DNA from: CAYPPG01 sp964412555
GTDB lineage: Bacteria > Hinthialibacterota > Hinthialibacteria > Hinthialibacterales > Hinthialibacteraceae
Assembly (NCBI GenBank): GCA_964412555.1
Contig: CAYPPG010000043.1
Span: 1 to 64,000 of the forward strand
Length of the DNA: 64,000 nucleotides
Direction: 5' to 3'
The notes beneath the pieces were generated by a model, which was not told the origin of the DNA, searched no databases, and was given only the letters and a program-made list of their open reading frames with translations. Made by a program: the position numbers and the translations under genes. Positions 60,823 to 64,000 of this stretch are shown piece by piece. The stretch's first letter is position 1. Each line of letters starts with the position of its first letter.

Positions 60823-61925
60823 TTCTGACTTCCTTCCTTGTAAGGAATTTTCGCAATATTCAAGAAGCCAACTTTACTCTCGATAGGGGGATTCACCTGT
60901 TTGTGGGGGCAAATGCGCAGGGAAAAACCGCTTTGATCGAGGCCATACTGTTTCTTGCGACTTCCACCTCGCATCGCACCAGGCGTGAAGAGGAATTGAT
61001 TCGCTGGGGAGAAGATGTCGCCTTTCTGCGGGGGGAGATTCAACAAAGGGAGGAGTCGTTCAAAATCGAATGCGGTCTGGAAAAACGCCGGAAAGTCATC
61101 AAGATCGACGAACAAAACCTTCCGCGGGTTCGAGATTTATACGGCCATTTGCGAACTGTTTTGTTCGCTCCGGAGGATTTGCACATCATCAGCGGAAGCC
61201 CTCATGACCGCCGCCGTTTTCTTGATATGGCCATTGCACAAATCGATCCTGGCTATATTTCCTTGTTGCAGCGATTCCGACGAGCCTTGCATCAACGAAA
61301 CCAAATCCTTAAACGGCTTCAAGTTCAGAACAATGCGGCTGGAATTCGGGAACTTGGTATATGGGATCAAACTTTTTTGGATTATTCCACTCAAGTCGTG
61401 TGTCGCCGTTGTGCAGCCCTTCGCGAGTATGCTCCACTGGTTCAAACCTGTTATGAAAATTTTGCCGACGAAGGGCCTTTTCTCATCAAGTACACAGGCG
61501 GGAACGAAACCGAAGAGAAAATCGTCTGTGAGCAGTTGCAAAAAAAGTTAGAACGAACGAGACAAAACGAAATCGAAAGAGGCAATACGCTTATTGGTCC
61601 CCATCGTGATGACCTGCAATTTATTTTGGCGGATAAAAATATCTCCGTGTTTGGTTCTCAAGGGCAGCGACGAACGGCTGCTCTTGCCTTGCGTCTTGCG
61701 GAAGCCAAATTCTCTTATGAGAAAACAGGGACTAAACCTTTGCTTTTGATTGACGATGTTATTTATGAGATGGATAATAATCGCCGATCTCGTTTTTGGC
61801 GGCAAATCGATCTATCGGGTCAATTGATCGTTACCGCCACCGCCCGAGAACATCTCGGCTCCGGTTTAAATCCTAAAGCGACATTTCAGGTGCAAAATGG
61901 AGAAATACATCCTGCTTCAGCGTGA
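60819..61925 (+). CDS. recF: RecF, DNA repair ATPase
   Basis: A 368-residue SMC-like ATPase that loads RecA at gapped DNA with RecO and RecR. Walker A is GANAQGKT (30-37), the signature loop is FGSQGQRRTAAL, and Walker B is LLLIDDVIYEMD. Normal RecF length. It overlaps sixA by four bases and the next gene by 29 bases. It is not beside dnaA-dnaN as in many bacteria. Confidence 0.93.
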   Translation: MILTSFLVRNFRNIQEANFTLDRGIHLFVGANAQGKTALIEAILFLATSTSHRTRREEELIRWGEDVAFLRGEIQQREESFKIECGLEKRRKVIKIDEQNLPRVRDLYGHLRTVLFAPEDLHIISGSPHDRRRFLDMAIAQIDPGYISLLQRFRRALHQRNQILKRLQVQNNAAGIRELGIWDQTFLDYSTQVVCRRCAALREYAPLVQTCYENFADEGPFLIKYTGGNETEEKIVCEQLQKKLERTRQNEIERGNTLIGPHRDDLQFILADKNISVFGSQGQRRTAALALRLAEAKFSYEKTGTKPLLLIDDVIYEMDNNRRSRFWRQIDLSGQLIVTATAREHLGSGLNPKATFQVQNGEIHPASA

Positions 61926-62451
61926 TGGGGTTATCAATGTATTGCTGGACAACCCTCTCACCAATCCGGACGATTTTGTTCTATTGCCTTTTGTTCCAGA
62001 GGCCTTTTATGAAATGGCTCGAAATCAGATCAAGCCAATCATCCTAACCAATCAGGAAGGATTGGCGAGTGGTGAACTTGAAATGAAGGATTTGGGGGCA
62101 ATTCATTCCAAGATGATTTCGATGATTGAAGATGCAGGCGGCAAAGTCGCCGATGTGCTTATTTGTCCGCATGATGAATCCAAACAATGTGATTGCCGCT
62201 ATCCACAACCGGGACTATTGAAACATGCGGCGGAGAAACACAAATTCCAGTTGCAGGACACGTTTTTCATTGGGGATCGCCTTGCATGCTTGGAGGCGGC
62301 TTGGAATGCGGGGTGTAAATCTGCATTTGTCCGAAGCGGGAAACCGCATAAAACGATGCAATATCTTCGCACCGCTGAGCGTTTACCGGATATCATTACC
62401 CGCGATTTACTCGATGCGATTGTGAAAATTTCTCGTATCTATCAAAATTGA
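61897..62451 (+). CDS. GmhB-like HAD-family protein without nucleophile
   Basis: A 184-residue protein similar to D-glycero-D-manno-heptose 1,7-bisphosphate phosphatase (GmhB). It keeps the loop motif TNQEGLASG, the zinc-binding CPHDESKQCDCR and GDR. The nucleophile of the HAD motif, D in FLDRDG, is Gln8 (LLQRDGVIN), and the final acidic residue of GDR.xD is Cys131 (GDRLAC). It is therefore probably a pseudoenzyme or has a changed activity. Its first 29 bases overlap the recF 3' end, and the Gln codon falls in this overlap. GmhB acts in heptose synthesis for LPS; a partner role there is possible. Confidence 0.75.
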   Translation: MEKYILLQRDGVINVLLDNPLTNPDDFVLLPFVPEAFYEMARNQIKPIILTNQEGLASGELEMKDLGAIHSKMISMIEDAGGKVADVLICPHDESKQCDCRYPQPGLLKHAAEKHKFQLQDTFFIGDRLACLEAAWNAGCKSAFVRSGKPHKTMQYLRTAERLPDIITRDLLDAIVKISRIYQN

Positions 62452-62475
62452 GCCTTCATTATTCTAAAAAAAGGA

Positions 62476-62560
62476 TATTGTGCAGACAGGATGTCTACAT
62501 CACAATATATTCTGCAGACAAGATGTCTACACCACAATTTTTGACTTTTTGCCGTGGCAT
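62476..62560. repeat. Dispersed TTGTG-CAGAC repeat, doubled
   Basis: Two copies of TGCAGACA(G/A)GATGTCTACA lie in tandem, followed by CCACAATTTTTGA. The outer part matches 43286-43346. Confidence 0.75.
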
Positions 62561-62672
62561 CAAAAATAACCGTTACTGTAAAATATTGGATTCGTTTTAT
62601 GTGCTAGCAATTGCAAGAAAGAAAAAACAATCTGATCTTTGTTCAGATTTGTTCTTACATCCCCTACTTCAT

Positions 62673-62715
62673 GCCCCGGTGGATTTCCTGCCTTCCCCCT
62701 GCCGGGGCAATATTT
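62673..62715. terminator. Possible hairpin terminator
   Basis: GCCCCGG (62673-62679) pairs with CCGGGGC (62702-62708) across a 22-base loop, followed by AATATTTTTC. The loop is long, so support is modest. Confidence 0.35.
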
Positions 62716-62718
62716 TTC

Positions 62719-62746
62719 TTGACATTCTTATTCATAGGTATACTAT
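62719..62746 (+). promoter_or_regulatory. Promoter upstream of the 62872 gene
   Basis: Consensus -35 TTGACA (62719-62724), 16-nt spacer, -10 TACTAT (62741-62746). The 420-base gap between the HAD-like gene and 62872 contains no other gene. Confidence 0.6.
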
Positions 62747-62871
62747 AGACCTTTAATAGTTGATAAAATTTGTAATATTTATCAAGTTACTCATGATTAC
62801 CAACAAAAAAATGTTGTCGGGAAAGTTCGTGATGGTTTCGTTTTTCTATTTCTCTTGAATAAGGGTAATTG

Positions 62872-63327
62872 ATGATGGATCAATTGGTACTTTTTAAATC
62901 GAGCGGGATTCAATCCAAGGAGGTTGTTTATGTTTTACTGGCTATTGCCGTGGTTACGGGAATCATCATCTATCTTTCGTACCGTTACCAGCGATTTAAA
63001 AAATTCAGAGAATTTATGGATGAAGTAGAAATGCTGGATTTGGGAAATGAAGAAGAAGATACGCTTTCGAATATGGTCAAACAATACGCATTGAAGGAGC
63101 CGGTACAAATCTTGGTTTCATTACGGCTTTTCGACGAAATGGCTACAAAAGAGATATCCCGTATTTTGGCCAGCGCCGGATCAGCCGCTGCAAAGCAAAA
63201 ATTCGTGGACTTGGTGTATGAGATTCGCAAGAAAACCTATTATAAGGAAAGTAGTTTATCCCGGACTCCTGTGAATCTGAGTACATCACAAGAAAAAGAG
63301 CCGGCTGCTGCGTCCGAGACGGCGTAG
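62872..63327 (+). CDS. Membrane-anchored PilZ-N-like protein
   Basis: A 151-residue protein with one membrane helix (about 18-37) and a cytoplasmic part. The segment 'ED.LSNMVKQYALKEPVQILVSLRLFDEM' and 'FVDLVYEIRKKTYY' resembles the N-terminal domain that precedes PilZ in some c-di-GMP receptors, but the PilZ domain itself is absent: the frame ends in a Ser/Glu-rich tail. AAGGG lies eight bases before the ATG at 62872. The family assignment is tentative. Confidence 0.5.
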   Translation: MMDQLVLFKSSGIQSKEVVYVLLAIAVVTGIIIYLSYRYQRFKKFREFMDEVEMLDLGNEEEDTLSNMVKQYALKEPVQILVSLRLFDEMATKEISRILASAGSAAAKQKFVDLVYEIRKKTYYKESSLSRTPVNLSTSQEKEPAAASETA

Positions 63328-63361
63328 AGTTTCACGTGCCTTCATGCATTATTTCTTTTAC

Positions 63362-63510
63362 CCCCCACTATGGGTACTCCGGGCAATGCGCCAGTCTACC
63401 CTGGATTTGATGGGTTGTCCGGGAAGGGTAGACTTCGCTTCCCCTTGCTACCCTTTATAGAAATCGGGTGCCCAGGGCAATGCGCCAGCCTGCCCTGGCT
63501 TACAACCTTC
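63362..63510. repeat. Dispersed repeats related to the 97-bp unit
   Basis: GGGTACTCCGGGCAATGCG and GGGTGCCCAGGGCAATGCG, about 105 bases apart, flank GGGAAGGGTAGACTTCGCT, which matches the core of the repeat at 34528. The rest of the gap to 63606 shows no gene. Confidence 0.75.
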
Positions 63511-63605
63511 TAGCAACCCGTATATCGCGAGCTCTCCCCATTGATTTCCACTTCCAAATACTTTAATCTAATTTTTCAACAAAATCCAAAATTAGCACAA
63601 CACCT

Positions 63606-64000
63606 ATGGCACGAAAAAAACGAACCAACAACAACCACACCGGCGCAAATCTTGGCTTCGAAGAAACCCTCTGGGCCGCTGCCGATAAACTCCGCGGGCA
63701 TATGGACGCTTCCGAATACACCGCCTTCAACGTCTTTTGGCTTTCGAGAAAAGCCCGTTGGAAGTCTTTGCAGGATAAAGCCAAAAATCCCAAAATCGGC
63801 AAATATCTGGATGACACCGTGATCGCCATCGAGAAGGAAAACCCGTCTCTCAAAGGCGTTCTTCCTAAAGATTACGCCCGCATCGCCGGAACCTATCATG
63901 CCTGGCGGGGGGAAAAGAAAGCCGGAAAATACCAAGACATCCCCGGTTTCTGCAAATCCGCCGAGATTAAAGAGATTCGTGATCATGATTATGTCCTTAC
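63606..64000 (+). pseudogene. hsdM: Internally deleted hsdM (type I methylase), runs off the edge
   Basis: An open frame with three pieces of HsdM joined in frame. Residues 14-38 are the N-terminus (GANLGFEETLWAAADKLRG...ASEY). Residues 39-90 are the segment just before the methylase domain (FNVFW, ARWKSL, IGKYLDD, NPSLKGVLPKDY). Residues 92-131 are the C-terminus (IAGTYHAWRGEK, DIPGFCKS, DHDYVLT). The parts between, including the SAM-binding region (DPxxGSGG type) and catalytic NPPF, are absent. A full HsdM is about 500 residues. The frame is open to the window end. It cannot methylate DNA. Confidence 0.8.

Noticed and set aside
1..64000. tRNA, rRNA, riboswitch or intact insertion sequence
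   Set aside because: None of the intergenic regions showed a cloverleaf with a TTCGA-type arm, a known riboswitch core or a transposase frame; a covariance search would settle the RNA question.

Overview
The window reads as a chromosome segment of an uncultured Gram-negative (LPS-making) bacterium. It carries the outer-membrane assembly and lipid A genes bamA, ompH/skp, lpxD, an lpxC-fabZ fusion and lpxA. Directly upstream lies the arginine-phosphorylation protein quality-control set mcsA-mcsB-clpC, best known from Firmicutes. Exported Gfo/Idh/MocA oxidoreductases with twin-arginine signals, LamG and FG-GAP proteins, prepilins with the FTLIELL signature, and many short hairpin repeats together resemble uncultured phyla such as Omnitrophota, Hydrogenedentota or Poribacteria. 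This placement is an inference from gene content and no taxonomic marker was tested.

Layout. 0.2-4.2 kb: an exported serine hydrolase and a two-LamG secreted protein, convergent. 4.5-9.8 kb: a toxin-antitoxin (TA) island with XRE/DUF4258/YgiT, a second DUF4258/YgiT pair, an RHH antitoxin, a PIN toxin pair and at least four decayed copies; an SGNH membrane protein sits between two of the remnants. 9.8-12.9 kb: a DUF4365-like gene with a 5'-truncated partner, a truncated oxidoreductase, a GT39-like membrane glycosyltransferase and a 79-bp tandem repeat. 12.9-24.5 kb: a co-oriented housekeeping block, ilvE-mcsA-mcsB-clpC-bamA-ompH-lpxD-lpxC/fabZ-lpxA. 24.6-31.2 kb: one 2213-residue secreted protein (matrixin-like, PPC-like, 14 WD40 repeats, 7 C-terminal modules). 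31.6-39.8 kb: pseudopilins and a sugar-catabolism group (oxidoreductase, sugar isomerase/epimerase, sugar MFS transporter). 39.8-43.8 kb: lpdA-lipB-lipA lipoate cluster and VanZ. 43.7-54 kb: DUF433/DUF5615 and ImmA/DUF4411 TA modules, a truncated DNA methylase, an FG-GAP protein, a clan GH-A glycosidase and a third pseudopilin. 53.8-63.3 kb: nucleoside hydrolase-like protein, an exported CinA-like protein, ald, a phosphoesterase, a large unknown coiled-coil protein, sixA-recF and a HAD-like protein. The right edge enters an hsdM-like gene that has lost its catalytic core.

How the parts work together. Lipid A and outer-membrane assembly are coupled to the McsAB-ClpCP stress system by gene order. 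The carbohydrate genes suggest an exported polysaccharide/sugar scavenging lifestyle with sugar uptake by an MFS porter. The most notable features are pseudoenzyme-like variants: LpxD without its catalytic histidines, an exported CinA with an altered active site, a GmhB-like HAD without its nucleophile, and the collapsed HsdM. The scrambled TA island and the giant propeller protein are the other two. No rRNA, tRNA, CRISPR array or intact insertion sequence was recognised.
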